NCBI GenBank assembly: GCA_022770625.1
Contig: JALEHK010000083.1
Span: 45,556 to 109,555, forward strand
Direction of reading: 5' to 3'
From: Oscillospiraceae bacterium
Lineage (GTDB): Bacteria; Bacillota; Clostridia; Oscillospirales; Ruminococcaceae
Length of the DNA stretch: 64,000 nt
The notes under the pieces were generated by a model. The model was not told the origin of the DNA and made no database searches. It worked only from the letters and a program-made list of their open reading frames with translations. The translations under genes and the position numbers were made by a program. Below, piece by piece: positions 8,404 to 17,208 of this stretch. The first letter of the stretch is position 1, and every line of letters begins with the position of its first letter.

Positions 8404-9488
8404 TGAATGAACATCTTTTGGAAGTAAACGGTCTGCACGTTTCCTTTGATACCTACGCGGGCGAAGTCAAAGCCGTGCGCGGCGTTGACTTTTACCTGGA
8501 CGGCGGGGAGACGCTTGCGATCGTTGGCGAATCCGGCTGCGGAAAGTCGGTCACCGTCCAGACGATCATGCGCTTAAACCCCGAACCCCCCGCAGCCATC
8601 CGCGGCGGAAGCATCCTTTATAAAGGCGAAGACCTGACCAAAAAGACCGATAAGGAGATGCGCGCCTACCGCGGAAAAGAGTTCTCGATGATCTTCCAGG
8701 ATGCGATGACCTCTCTAAACCCCGTTTCCCGTATCGGCCGTCAGATGAGCGAAGCGATCCGCATCCACGAAAAAGACGTGACCCGCGAAGAGGCGAAAGC
8801 CCGCGCAATCGAAATGCTCGGAAAGGTCGGACTGTCCAATCCCGAGACCGTCTACCGCCGCTATCCCCATACCCTTTCGGGCGGTCAGCGTCAGCGCGTC
8901 ATGATCGCAATGGCGCTCTGCTGCCACCCGTCGATCCTTCTGGCAGACGAGCCGACGACCGCACTGGACGTTACGACGCAGGCTCAGATCTTAAAGCTGA
9001 TGAAGGACATTCAGAAGGATACCGGCTGCGGCATCATCCTGATTACCCATAACCTCGGCGTCGTCGCCCGTATGGCGGAGCGCGTCGCCGTCATGTACGC
9101 CGGCCAGATCGTGGAAAAGGGTGCCCTCTCGGACATCTTTTATCATCCCAAGCACCCGTATACATGGGGACTGCTCGGCTCGATGCCGGATATGCAGGAA
9201 AGCCGCTCGACCCGCCTGACGGCGATTCCCGGTTCGCCGCCCGATCTGTTTGCCCCGCCCAAGGGCTGTGGATTTGCACCCCGCTGCCCCTATTGCATGG
9301 AAGTCTGTCTGTCGCACGCCCCCGGAGAAACGCCGGTGGCTCCCGGTCACACCTCCCGCTGCTGGCTGCTGGACGAACGTGCGGGAAATCATGTAAAACC
9401 CCCGGTCGGAAGAGACGCTGAGCTTGTGACCGAAGAGATGAAAGCTTATCGTGAAAGTATTGCGGAAGGAGGAAAGGAAAATGTCTGA
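8403..9488 (+). CDS. oppD: Oligopeptide ABC transporter ATPase OppD
   Basis: A 361-residue ATPase with Walker A GESGCGKS, signature LSGGQRQR, Walker B ILLADEP and the C-terminal oligopeptide-transporter domain carrying Cys residues (GFAPRCPYCMEVC) that in this family can bind an iron-sulfur cluster. It forms the nucleotide-binding heterodimer with OppF on the inner face of the membrane. It starts within the oppC stop (TGATG) and overlaps oppF by 8 bp. Confidence 0.95.
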   Translation: MNEHLLEVNGLHVSFDTYAGEVKAVRGVDFYLDGGETLAIVGESGCGKSVTVQTIMRLNPEPPAAIRGGSILYKGEDLTKKTDKEMRAYRGKEFSMIFQDAMTSLNPVSRIGRQMSEAIRIHEKDVTREEAKARAIEMLGKVGLSNPETVYRRYPHTLSGGQRQRVMIAMALCCHPSILLADEPTTALDVTTQAQILKLMKDIQKDTGCGIILITHNLGVVARMAERVAVMYAGQIVEKGALSDIFYHPKHPYTWGLLGSMPDMQESRSTRLTAIPGSPPDLFAPPKGCGFAPRCPYCMEVCLSHAPGETPVAPGHTSRCWLLDERAGNHVKPPVGRDAELVTEEMKAYRESIAEGGKENV

Positions 9489-10476
9489 GGAAAAAGCAGT
9501 ACAGACCCGTTCCCAAGATCAGCAGCCGCTGATCCGGGTCGAGCATTTGAAAAAGTATTTCCAGGTTGCCCGAGGAAAGGTTCTCCACGCCGTTGACGAC
9601 GTTTCCTTTTCAATCCCCCGCGGAACAACGCTCGGACTGGTCGGAGAATCCGGCTGCGGAAAAACGACCGTCGGCCGTACACTGGTTCGCCTTTACGAGC
9701 CGGACGGCGGAAAGATCCTCTTTGATGGGGAGGATATTTCCAAGGTTCGCGGAAAAGAGCGCCGGGAACTGACCCGCCGGATGCAGATGGTTTATCAGGA
9801 TCCGTACGCTTCCTTAAACCCTTTCTTCACCGTCGGCGAGATCATCACCGAGGGCTTGGAGATTCACGGCATCGGTTCGGATAAAAAAGAGCGGATGGAG
9901 ATCGCCTATGACCTTTTGGAAAAGGTCGGCCTTCACCGGGAACACGCCAACCGCTTCCCGCACGAGTTCTCCGGCGGTCAGCGTCAGCGCGTCGGTCTGG
10001 CCCGTTCGCTTGCCGTCAACCCCGACTTTATCGTCTGCGATGAAGCGATCTCGGCGCTGGATGTTTCGGTTCAGGCTCAGATCGTCAATATGCTCGTCGA
10101 TTTTCAGCAGTCGATGGGGCTGACCTATCTCTTTATTGCACATGACCTTTCGATGGTTCGCTATATTTCCGACCGGACAGCGGTTATGTACTTAGGCTCT
10201 CTGGTTGAGATCGGAAACGTGAGCGATATTTATTCTCACCCGGCGCATCCCTATACCCAGGGGCTTCTGCAAGCCGTTCCGGTCGCCGACCCCGACTATG
10301 AAAAGGCGAGAAGCGGGGAGACGGTCATGGCGGGCGAGGTCGCAAGCCCAATCAATCCCGGCCCCGGCTGCCGTTTTTGCAGCCGCTGCCCCCGCGCGAC
10401 CGAGCGCTGCAAAAACGAGACTCCGATTCTGCGCGATCTCGGCGGCGGTCATATGGCTGCCTGCCATAATCTGTAA
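9481..10476 (+). CDS. oppF: Oligopeptide ABC transporter ATPase OppF
   Basis: A 331-residue ATPase with Walker A GESGCGKT, signature FSGGQRQR, Walker B FIVCDEA and the C-terminal oligo/dipeptide transporter extension (GCRFCSRCPRATERC). ATG 9481 follows GGAAGGAGG; an in-frame GTG at 9451 has no such site. It completes the OppABCDF system. Confidence 0.95.
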   Translation: MSEEKAVQTRSQDQQPLIRVEHLKKYFQVARGKVLHAVDDVSFSIPRGTTLGLVGESGCGKTTVGRTLVRLYEPDGGKILFDGEDISKVRGKERRELTRRMQMVYQDPYASLNPFFTVGEIITEGLEIHGIGSDKKERMEIAYDLLEKVGLHREHANRFPHEFSGGQRQRVGLARSLAVNPDFIVCDEAISALDVSVQAQIVNMLVDFQQSMGLTYLFIAHDLSMVRYISDRTAVMYLGSLVEIGNVSDIYSHPAHPYTQGLLQAVPVADPDYEKARSGETVMAGEVASPINPGPGCRFCSRCPRATERCKNETPILRDLGGGHMAACHNL

Positions 10477-10520
10477 CATCGGGGCTTCCCGATGTGGGAA
10501 AGGAAAGAAATATAGGACTT

Positions 10521-11696
10521 ATGAAATACGACTTTGATACCCGCGTGGATCGGAAGAACAGAGGAAACTTAAAGGAACTGATGTTCACGCCCGACGCGGT
10601 GCGTAAAAAGGGCGTGGTCTGTTTTTCCGGCGCAGAGTTTGAGTTCAAGACCGCCCGCCCAGTCATTGACGCCGTAAAGGAAGCGGCGGAGAACGGGCTG
10701 TTCGGTTTTACCGTTGCCGATCAGAATTATTACGATCATATTCTCTGGTGGATGAAAAACGTCCGCGGCGTGACGCTTGAAAAGGATTGGATTCTTCCGG
10801 TTCAGGGCACGATCTTCTCAGCCGCGACCTCGATCCGTCTCTTTACCGAAAAAGGGGAGGGGATCATCGTCCCGACCCCTGGCTACAACCGCTATGAACA
10901 GGCGGCGAGACGGCTCGGACGGAAAACGACCTTTGTTCCGGTCAGAAGCGACTGTTCTCTTGACCTTGCGGAACTGGAAAAAGCGATGCAGTCTCCTTCC
11001 AATAAACTGCTGTTCCTCTGCAACCCCAATAACCCGACCGGAAAGATCATTTCCCGCGAGACCCTTCGGGAGATTCTGGCGCTCGCCCGCCGGTACGGTA
11101 CCGCCGTCTGGTGCGATGAAATCTTTGCGGATGTTGATCTGACGGGAAAAGGCGTTCCGATGCTGGCGGATCTGGCGGAAGAGAACGACTGTGTCATCAG
11201 CGTCTTTTCGATGGGAAAGACCTTCTCGTTTACCGGCGTCAACCACGCTCATGTGGTCATCAAAAACGCCGCTCTTCGCGAAAAGTATCAGGCGCAGCGG
11301 GATGCCGACCATTTCGGAAGCATCGATCCGATGGCGTATGCGGCGCTCTGCGGCGGATATACCCCGGAAGGGAAGGAATGGCTGGAAGAGATGATTTCGG
11401 TCATCCAGTCGAACAACGAAACGGTCGCTTCCTTCTTTGCTGAGCATATGCCGGCGGTCAAGGTCAATCAGCCGGAAGCCGGTTATGTTTTGTGGTTGGA
11501 CTTTACCGGGCTGGGGCTGACGGAAGAAGAGCTTTTCCGCTTTCTTTCTGAGGAAGCGTACTTCTGCTGCGATCCGGGTAAGGAGTATTACGGCGCGCCC
11601 TGTATGGCGAGAATGTGCACCGCCGTTCCGCCCGCTGAACTTGAGCGCTGTCTGTCGCTGCTTCTGGATGCGGCGAGAGCCAGAGGCCTGGCGTAA
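10521..11696 (+). CDS. MalY/PatB-type PLP aminotransferase / cystathionine beta-lyase
   Basis: A 391-residue fold-type I PLP enzyme similar to MalY/PatB C-S lyases. Visible features include the N-terminal substrate region, CNPNNPTG, the cofactor Asp/Tyr region VWCDEIFADV, and the Schiff-base Lys in SMGKTFSFTG. The likely reaction is beta-elimination of cystathionine or cystine, or an aminotransferase step. It follows oppF by 44 bp with no terminator between, so it is probably co-transcribed and handles sulfur amino acids from peptides. ATG 10521 is preferred; an in-frame GTG at 10494 lacks spacing to its ribosome site. Substrate is inference. Confidence 0.82.
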   Translation: MKYDFDTRVDRKNRGNLKELMFTPDAVRKKGVVCFSGAEFEFKTARPVIDAVKEAAENGLFGFTVADQNYYDHILWWMKNVRGVTLEKDWILPVQGTIFSAATSIRLFTEKGEGIIVPTPGYNRYEQAARRLGRKTTFVPVRSDCSLDLAELEKAMQSPSNKLLFLCNPNNPTGKIISRETLREILALARRYGTAVWCDEIFADVDLTGKGVPMLADLAEENDCVISVFSMGKTFSFTGVNHAHVVIKNAALREKYQAQRDADHFGSIDPMAYAALCGGYTPEGKEWLEEMISVIQSNNETVASFFAEHMPAVKVNQPEAGYVLWLDFTGLGLTEEELFRFLSEEAYFCCDPGKEYYGAPCMARMCTAVPPAELERCLSLLLDAARARGLA

Positions 11697-11702
11697 CTTT
11701 TA

Positions 11703-11734
11703 GGGGAATCTCCTTTGCGGGAGGTTCCTTTTTT
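11703..11734 (+). terminator. Terminator of the opp operon
   Basis: GGAATCTCC paired with GGAGGTTCC (one G-U pair), then a run of six T. It lies just after the aminotransferase stop. Confidence 0.8.
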
Positions 11735-11749
11735 GCTATTTTTTGGGCT

Positions 11750-12006
11750 CTGCCGGTGGCAGAACAACTGGGATCGAAACGCTTCGGAAGCCGTGAGAAT
11801 GAGTGCATATCGATTTCCCGTGCAAGCCTTATTTTCCTTTGCTCTGCGCAAAGGAAAAACATGGAGTTTCGACTTGCCGGTCAGAACGACCGGTATTTTC
11901 TCAATCCCTTTTCGGGTTTCGAAAACCGTCAAAACTCCCGCGTGAGTAAAAAATAATTCTGTCCCTTCGATCTCTGCAATCCCTTAAAAAGGATTGATCT
12001 AAACTT
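11750..12006 (+). repeat. Mosaic intergenic repeat, copy A
   Basis: Non-coding segment related to two other places in the window. The core 11831-11947 matches 25209-25325 with five differences over 117 nt. It holds hairpin TTTTCCTTTG/CAAAGGAAAA, hairpin GCCGGTC/GACCGGT (11876-11894) and a terminal AATCC/GGATT hairpin near 11979-11995. The left part (about 11753-11827) resembles copy B at 20770-20841. Function unknown; it may be a REP-like mobile hairpin element or an RNA. Confidence 0.75.
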
Positions 12007-12077
12007 TTTGCTTTTGATAAAAAACAGGTTTTATTAGAAAAGTCGGGATAAATTCACATTTTTTCTTAATTTTCCGC

Positions 12078-12129
12078 TGTACAATTTTCAACCAAAATGC
12101 TATAATTAATGTTGCGAAACAAGTTTCGC
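12078..12129 (+). promoter_or_regulatory. ftsH promoter with adjacent palindrome
   Basis: TGTACA at 12078-12083, 17-bp spacer, TATAAT at 12101-12106. Immediately downstream is the palindrome GCGAAAC-AA-GTTTCGC (12114-12129), placed at the probable transcription start and thus a candidate operator. It is not a CIRCE or CtsR box. Confidence 0.7.
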
Positions 12130-12185
12130 GAACGCTGCCGCAAGGTATAATGTTGGTAACCAATATAAAAGTTAGGAGTGCCGCC

Positions 12186-14033
12186 ATGGATGAAATCAAG
12201 TCGCCAAAAAAGCCATTGATCTTTTACTATATCATTGTGATGGCTATTTTACTCCTCTTAAACCTTTTTGCCGTCCCAAAAATGATGCAGATGAGCATCA
12301 CCGAAGTGGACTACGGAACCTTTATGACCATGACCGAGAATAAGGAGATCGGCCAGGTCGAGATCGAGGATAACCAGATCCTTTTTACCGACCAGTCGGG
12401 CGATAAGATCTATAAGACTGGTCTGATGGACGACCCGGGGCTGACCGAGCGTCTGTACGATTCCGGCGCGAAGTTCTCGAGCGAGATCGTTGAACAGGCG
12501 TCTCCTATTGCGAACTTCCTGCTGACATGGGTTTTCCCGGTCGTTCTCTTTGTCGTTGTCGGTCAGCTTGTGAGCCGCTACATGATGAAGAAGATGGGCG
12601 GCGGCAACAACGCCATGTCGTTCGGCATGGGCAAGTCTAACGCCAAGGTTTATGTAAAGTCCACCACCGGCATCAAGTTTGCCGATGTGGCGGGTGAGGA
12701 CGAAGCCAAAGAAAACCTGATGGAGATCGTCCAGTATCTCCATGATCCGAAGAAGTACACCGACATCGGCGCTTCCATGCCCAAGGGCATCCTGCTCGTA
12801 GGCCCTCCCGGCACCGGTAAGACGATGCTCGCCAAGGCGGTCGCCGGCGAATCCGATGTTCCGTTTTTCTCGATCTCCGGATCGGAGTTTGTCGAGATGT
12901 TCGTTGGTATGGGCGCATCCAAGGTTCGCGACCTCTTTAAACAGGCGAAGGAAAAGGCTCCCTGTATCGTCTTTATCGACGAGATCGACGCTATCGGCAA
13001 AAAGCGCGATGGTCAGTTCTCCGGAAACGATGAACGCGAACAAACCCTGAACCAGCTTCTGACCGAGATGGACGGCTTTGAGGGCAACACCGGCGTCATC
13101 ATTCTCGCCGCGACCAACCGCCCTGATTCGCTTGACCCGGCGCTGCTCCGCCCCGGCCGCTTTGACCGCCGGGTTCCGGTCGAGCTTCCCGACCTCAAGG
13201 GCCGCGAGGAGATCCTGAAGGTTCACGCCCGAAAGGTTCGCGTCGATATGAGCATCGACTACAACATCATCGCCCGTATGGCGTCCGGCGCGTCCGGTGC
13301 CGAGCTTGCGAATATCGTAAACGAAGCGGCGCTCCGTGCCGTTCGAGACGGAAGAAATCTTGTTACCCAGTCCGACCTTGAGGAAAGTATCGAGGTCGTT
13401 ATCGCCGGCTACCAGAAAAAGAACGCGATCCTGACCGATAAAGAGCGGAAGATCGTCTCCTATCACGAGATCGGCCACGCTCTCGTCTCCGCCCTCCAGT
13501 CCCACTCTGCCCCCGTCCAGAAGATCACGATCATTCCCCGTACCTCCGGTGCGCTCGGCTATACGATGCAGGTCGATGAAGGAAACCATTACCTCATGAC
13601 CCGCGAGGAGCTTTTTGACCAGATCGCGACCCTGACCGGCGGCCGCGCGGCGGAGGAGGTCGCTTTCGGTTCGATCACGACCGGCGCCTCCAACGACATC
13701 GAAAAAGCCACAAAGATCGCCCGCGCGATGCTGACCCAGTACGGCATGAGCGAGGAATTTGATATGGTTGCCCTCGAGACGGTCAATAACCAGTACCTCG
13801 GCGGCGATACCTCTTTAGCCTGCTCGGCCGACCTTCACGGCGACATCGACCGCAAGGTTATCGCCCTCGTCAAGCAGCAGCACCAGAAAGCGATCGACCT
13901 TCTGACCTCCCACCGCGAAAAGCTGGACGAGCTTGCGAACTACCTCTATGAGAAAGAAACGATCACCGGCGAAGAGTTCATGGAGATCCTGAACCGTCCC
14001 TCCACGGATCCCGCGCTCTCCCTGACCGAATGA
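12186..14033 (+). CDS. ftsH: ATP-dependent zinc metalloprotease FtsH
   Basis: A 615-residue membrane AAA+ protease. There are two membrane segments (about 12-33 and 108-128) around a short extracytoplasmic domain. Walker A is GPPGTGKT (206-213), Walker B is FIDEID, the second region of homology includes [18 protein letters not shown], and the zinc motif is HEIGH (427-431). It degrades misfolded membrane and selected cytoplasmic proteins. ATG 12186 is chosen because TTAGGAG is 6-7 nt upstream; an earlier in-frame ATG at 12150 lacks a ribosome site. It is monocistronic here, with its own promoter and terminator, rather than linked to tilS/hpt. Confidence 0.97.
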   Translation: MDEIKSPKKPLIFYYIIVMAILLLLNLFAVPKMMQMSITEVDYGTFMTMTENKEIGQVEIEDNQILFTDQSGDKIYKTGLMDDPGLTERLYDSGAKFSSEIVEQASPIANFLLTWVFPVVLFVVVGQLVSRYMMKKMGGGNNAMSFGMGKSNAKVYVKSTTGIKFADVAGEDEAKENLMEIVQYLHDPKKYTDIGASMPKGILLVGPPGTGKTMLAKAVAGESDVPFFSISGSEFVEMFVGMGASKVRDLFKQAKEKAPCIVFIDEIDAIGKKRDGQFSGNDEREQTLNQLLTEMDGFEGNTGVIILAATNRPDSLDPALLRPGRFDRRVPVELPDLKGREEILKVHARKVRVDMSIDYNIIARMASGASGAELANIVNEAALRAVRDGRNLVTQSDLEESIEVVIAGYQKKNAILTDKERKIVSYHEIGHALVSALQSHSAPVQKITIIPRTSGALGYTMQVDEGNHYLMTREELFDQIATLTGGRAAEEVAFGSITTGASNDIEKATKIARAMLTQYGMSEEFDMVALETVNNQYLGGDTSLACSADLHGDIDRKVIALVKQQHQKAIDLLTSHREKLDELANYLYEKETITGEEFMEILNRPSTDPALSLTE

Positions 14034-14039
14034 TTTCCG

Positions 14040-14075
14040 CCTGCCGTATTCTGAAACGAAACGGCAGGTTTTTTC
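14040..14075 (+). terminator. ftsH terminator
   Basis: CCTGCCGT (14040-14047) pairs with ACGGCAGG (14061-14068), followed by six T. Confidence 0.88.
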
Positions 14076-14099
14076 TTTATGGAATTTATCCAGATCCAC

Positions 14100-14127
14100 A
14101 TATGAATGATTGTGCATATTTTCATAT
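14100..14127 (+). promoter_or_regulatory. Upstream ArsR-type inverted repeat
   Basis: ATATGAA (14100-14106) and TTCATAT (14121-14127), upstream of the -35. It resembles the 8-bp site that overlaps the -10 and is a possible second repressor site. Confidence 0.5.
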
Positions 14128-14135
14128 CGATTTCC

Positions 14136-14188
14136 TTGACAAAGCATTCAACGAGTGATAATATGAATACATGAACAGTGATTCATAT
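14136..14188 (+). promoter_or_regulatory. Promoter and operator of the metal-resistance operon
   Basis: TTGACA 14136-14141, 17-bp spacer, TAATAT 14159-14164. A perfect 8-bp inverted repeat ATATGAAT (14161-14168) / ATTCATAT (14181-14188) overlaps the -10 and start point. ATATGAA-TTCATAT half-sites are typical of ArsR/SmtB-family metal sensors, so the following gene is probably autoregulated here. Confidence 0.8.
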
Positions 14189-14211
14189 GTTATAGGAAAG
14201 GAGATTCCCTC

Positions 14212-14574
14212 ATGGCAATCGATGAGATCGAGCATTGCGAGCAGAGCCACTGCCACCCCGATTTCGCTAAAAAGATCGACAGTATGATGCCGGACGAAGA
14301 TCAGCTTTATGATCTGGCGGAGTTGTTTAAGATCTTCGGCGATTCGACAAGAGTGCGAATCCTGTATCTGCTTCTGGAATCGGAGATGTGCGTGTGCGAT
14401 ATTGCCCAGTGCCTTTCGATGAACCAGTCCGCGATTTCCCATCAGCTTCGGGTGCTGAAAAACGCCGACCTGATCCGCTTCAGAAGGGAAGGAAAGACGG
14501 TTATCTATTCGCTGGCCGATGACCATGTTCGAATGATTCTCTCCTGCGGCATGGAGCATATTCTCGAAAAATAA
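14212..14574 (+). CDS. ArsR/SmtB-family metal-sensing repressor
   Basis: A 120-residue winged-helix repressor. The N-terminal His/Cys-rich stretch (EHCEQSHCH), the alpha-3 motif MCVCDI before the recognition helix NQSAISHQLRVLK, and the C-terminal acidic/His region point to a CadC/ZiaR/SmtB-like sensor of zinc, cadmium or lead. It would bind the inverted repeats upstream and release DNA on metal binding. First gene of an operon with a metallochaperone-like protein and a P1B ATPase. Start ATG 14212 has AAAGGAG upstream. Confidence 0.9.
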   Translation: MAIDEIEHCEQSHCHPDFAKKIDSMMPDEDQLYDLAELFKIFGDSTRVRILYLLLESEMCVCDIAQCLSMNQSAISHQLRVLKNADLIRFRREGKTVIYSLADDHVRMILSCGMEHILEK

Positions 14575-14590
14575 GAAAGGATGCATCATC

Positions 14591-14809
14591 ATGAAAAAGA
14601 CCTATAAAATCGACGTTGACTGCGCAAACTGCGCCAACAAGATGGAAGAAGCCACGAAAAAGACCGAGGGCGTAAAAGACGCGACTGTAAACTTTATGGC
14701 GCTGAAGATGATCGTTGAGTTCGACGAGGGCGCTGTTCCTGCCGAAGTCATGAAAAACGTCCTGAAAAACTGCAAGAAGGTCGAAGACGACTGCGAGATC
14801 TATCTGTAA
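14591..14809 (+). CDS. Free-standing heavy-metal-associated (HMA) domain protein
   Basis: A 72-residue protein forming a single HMA fold with the metal-binding DCANCAN motif (CxxC) in the first loop. The adjacent P-type ATPase lacks any N-terminal HMA domain, so this protein probably supplies that function in trans as a metallochaperone or detached regulatory domain. It starts 16 bp after the arsR stop, behind AGAAAGGA. Confidence 0.9.
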   Translation: MKKTYKIDVDCANCANKMEEATKKTEGVKDATVNFMALKMIVEFDEGAVPAEVMKNVLKNCKKVEDDCEIYL

Positions 14810-14822
14810 TCGAACGGAAGGT

Positions 14823-14853
14823 AAAAGGCGCTCAGAGATCTGCGGCGCCTTTT
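14823..14853 (+). terminator. Hairpin between HMA protein and ATPase genes
   Basis: AAAAGGCGC (14823-14831) pairs with GCGCCTTTT (14845-14853). With only four T following, it may partially terminate and so set the ratio of small protein to ATPase. Confidence 0.55.
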
Positions 14854-14875
14854 CTTATGAGGAGGTTCGTTTCGT

Positions 14876-16765
14876 ATGAATAAAAAACAGAAAAAGGTGC
14901 TGATCCGGATCATTGTCTCCGCGTCTCTTCTGGTTCTGCTGAATTTTATTCCGGTCACCGGGATTCTTCGCGGCGTGCTCTACCTGATCCCGTATCTGGT
15001 CATCGGCTACGACATCCTGATTAAGGCCGCGAAAGGCATCAAAAACCGCCAGCCCTTTGATGAAAACTTCCTGATGGCAATTGCAACGATCGGTGCCTTC
15101 ACGATCGCCGTCTACGAAAAGAGCGGGGACTTTAACGAAGCGGTCGCCGTTATGCTCTTCTATCAGATCGGCGAGCTTTTCCAGAGCTATGCGGTCGGTA
15201 AGAGCCGCCGCAATATCAGCGAACTGATGGACATCCGCCCCGATTATGCGAATCTCGAAGCTGAGGACGGAACCCTTTCTCAGGTCGATCCCGACGAGGT
15301 GGAGATCGGTTCGATCATCGTCGTGAAGCCGGGCGAAAAGGTTCCGATCGACGGTGTGATCGTCGAAGGCACCACCACCTTCAATACCTCTGCTTTGACC
15401 GGCGAAAGTGTCCCGCAGGATGCTGCTCCCGGAAATGAGGTCATCAGCGGCTGCATCAACCTGACCGGCCTGGTCAAGATCCGCACGACCAAGGAGTTCG
15501 GCGAATCGACCGTTGCGAAGGTTCTTGAACTGGTCGAAAACGCAAGCTCCCGTAAATCCCGTTCGGAAAACTTCATCTCCAAGTTTGCCCGCATCTATAC
15601 CCCCGCTGTCTGCTACAGCGCGCTCGCCCTTGCGATCCTTCCTCCGGTTGCCCTGCTGCTGATGGGAAAAGCGCCCGGTTGGGATGTATGGATCTACCGT
15701 GCGCTGGCCTTCCTTGTAACGAGCTGCCCCTGCGCGCTCGTCATCTGCATCCCGCTTTCCTTCTTCGCCGGTATCGGCGGCGCCAGTAAAGCGGGCGTCC
15801 TCGTCAAGGGAAGCAACTATATGGAAACCCTCTCTGAGGTCAGAACGGTCGTCTTTGATAAAACCGGTACCATGACCGAAGGCGTCTTTGAGGTCGCCGG
15901 TGTTCACCACAGCACGATCGAAAATGAAAAGCTATTGGAATACGCGGCATTGGCCGAGAGCTTTTCGACCCACCCGATCAGTGTCAGCCTCCGGAAGGCT
16001 TACGGAAAAGAGATCGACACCTCCCGCGTTTCGGATGTCAAAGAGATCGGCGGTCACGGCCTGACCGCTTTGGTTGACGGCGTTTCGGTCGCTGTCGGAA
16101 ACAGCAAGCTGATGGATCAGCTCGGCGTTCCTTCGATCGAATGCCGGAGCGTCGGAACGGTTGTTCACGTTGCCCTCGACGGAAAATACGCCGGCCATAT
16201 CCTGATCGCCGACCGGGTCAAACCGGACGCAGAGAAAGCGATCCGCGCCCTGAAACGGTGCGGTGTTCATAAGACGGTCATGCTGACCGGCGACCGGAAG
16301 GCGGTCGGTGAACAGGTCGCCCGCCGGCTCGGGATCGATGAGGTTTATACCGATCTTCTCCCGGAGGATAAGGTTACGAAGGTCGAACAGCTTCTCGCTT
16401 CCGAAAAGAGCCATAAAGAGAAACTCGCCTTTGTCGGCGACGGTATCAATGATGCTCCGGTTCTCTCCCGTGCGGACATCGGTATCGCGATGGGCGCGCT
16501 CGGTTCGGACGCCGCGATCGAAGCGGCGGACGTCGTGCTGATGGACGACAACCCCTTAAAGATCGTCAAGGCAATCAAAATCTCCCGCAAGTGCCTGCGG
16601 ATCGTCTACGAGAACATCTACTTCGCGATCGGCATCAAGCTCCTCTGCCTGCTTCTGGTTGCGATTGGCGCCGCCAATATGTGGGCGGCAATCTTTGCCG
16701 ACGTCGGCGTCATGGTCATTGCCGTTCTGAACGCCATCCGCGTCCTGAACACCAAAAACCTCTGA
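14876..16765 (+). CDS. P1B-type Zn/Cd/Pb-exporting ATPase
   Basis: A 629-residue heavy-metal P-type ATPase. TGES actuator motif is at about 175-178, the metal-coordinating CPC at 284-286, the phosphorylated DKTGT at 328-332 and the hinge GDGINDAP near 525. In the last membrane pair, Lys in GIKLLCL and Asp in ADVGVM match the zinc/cadmium (ZntA/CadA) subgroup rather than copper ATPases. It has no N-terminal HMA domain; one is encoded separately upstream. It expels divalent soft metals across the membrane. Start follows GAGGAGG. Confidence 0.93.
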   Translation: MNKKQKKVLIRIIVSASLLVLLNFIPVTGILRGVLYLIPYLVIGYDILIKAAKGIKNRQPFDENFLMAIATIGAFTIAVYEKSGDFNEAVAVMLFYQIGELFQSYAVGKSRRNISELMDIRPDYANLEAEDGTLSQVDPDEVEIGSIIVVKPGEKVPIDGVIVEGTTTFNTSALTGESVPQDAAPGNEVISGCINLTGLVKIRTTKEFGESTVAKVLELVENASSRKSRSENFISKFARIYTPAVCYSALALAILPPVALLLMGKAPGWDVWIYRALAFLVTSCPCALVICIPLSFFAGIGGASKAGVLVKGSNYMETLSEVRTVVFDKTGTMTEGVFEVAGVHHSTIENEKLLEYAALAESFSTHPISVSLRKAYGKEIDTSRVSDVKEIGGHGLTALVDGVSVAVGNSKLMDQLGVPSIECRSVGTVVHVALDGKYAGHILIADRVKPDAEKAIRALKRCGVHKTVMLTGDRKAVGEQVARRLGIDEVYTDLLPEDKVTKVEQLLASEKSHKEKLAFVGDGINDAPVLSRADIGIAMGALGSDAAIEAADVVLMDDNPLKIVKAIKISRKCLRIVYENIYFAIGIKLLCLLLVAIGAANMWAAIFADVGVMVIAVLNAIRVLNTKNL

Positions 16766-16795
16766 TTCTAATTAAGAGAGAAACTTTTTCTGAGG

Positions 16796-16836
16796 AAAAA
16801 ACACCTTTCCCGTACTATTTCGGGAAAGGTGTTTTT
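16796..16836. terminator. Bidirectional terminator
   Basis: AAAACACCTTTCCCG pairs with CGGGAAAGGTGTTTT over an 8-nt loop, with A and T tracts on both sides. It separates the convergent ATPase and XRE genes. Confidence 0.9.
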
Positions 16837-16837
16837 G

Positions 16838-17197
16838 TTATTCCGTCAGTTTCTTCCGTTCCATCCGTTTGGCTTCCTCGACCGCCCGGAGCACCCGCTG
16901 CTGCCCGTTTTCCGAGAGCGCTAAAACGTCCCTCATAAGCTCGCCGCAGCTGTACGCCGGCGTGATCGGGATTTTTTCCAGTTCCATCAGCGGGTCTTTT
17001 TCCGCTTCCGCCACCCGCCCGAGCGGAAGGTCGGCGGAAACGTCATAAAACCGCACCAGCTTCTGGAAATACCGGAGCGGAAGCTCCGACTCTCCGTTTT
17101 CATACCGCGAGTACTGCTGCTGAGTGATATGGAGAAAGGAAGCGATCTCCCGCTGGGAAAGCCCCTTCTCCTCCCGGAGATTGCGGAAAAACTCCAT
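16838..17197 (-). CDS. XRE-family HTH transcriptional regulator
   Basis: About 119 residues with an N-terminal helix-turn-helix (EKGLSQREIASFLHITQQQYSRYE) of the Cro/CI type and a helical C-terminal tail rich in Glu and Arg. ATG 17197 is preferred because GGAG lies 6 nt upstream; ATG 17209, overlapping the GH42 stop, would add four residues. It is the third gene of the GH30-GH42 unit and may regulate it, but no ligand domain is present. Confidence 0.82.
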   Translation of the reverse strand: MEFFRNLREEKGLSQREIASFLHITQQQYSRYENGESELPLRYFQKLVRFYDVSADLPLGRVAEAEKDPLMELEKIPITPAYSCGELMRDVLALSENGQQRVLRAVEEAKRMERKKLTE

Positions 17198-17208
17198 TAT
17201 ATGCTCCA

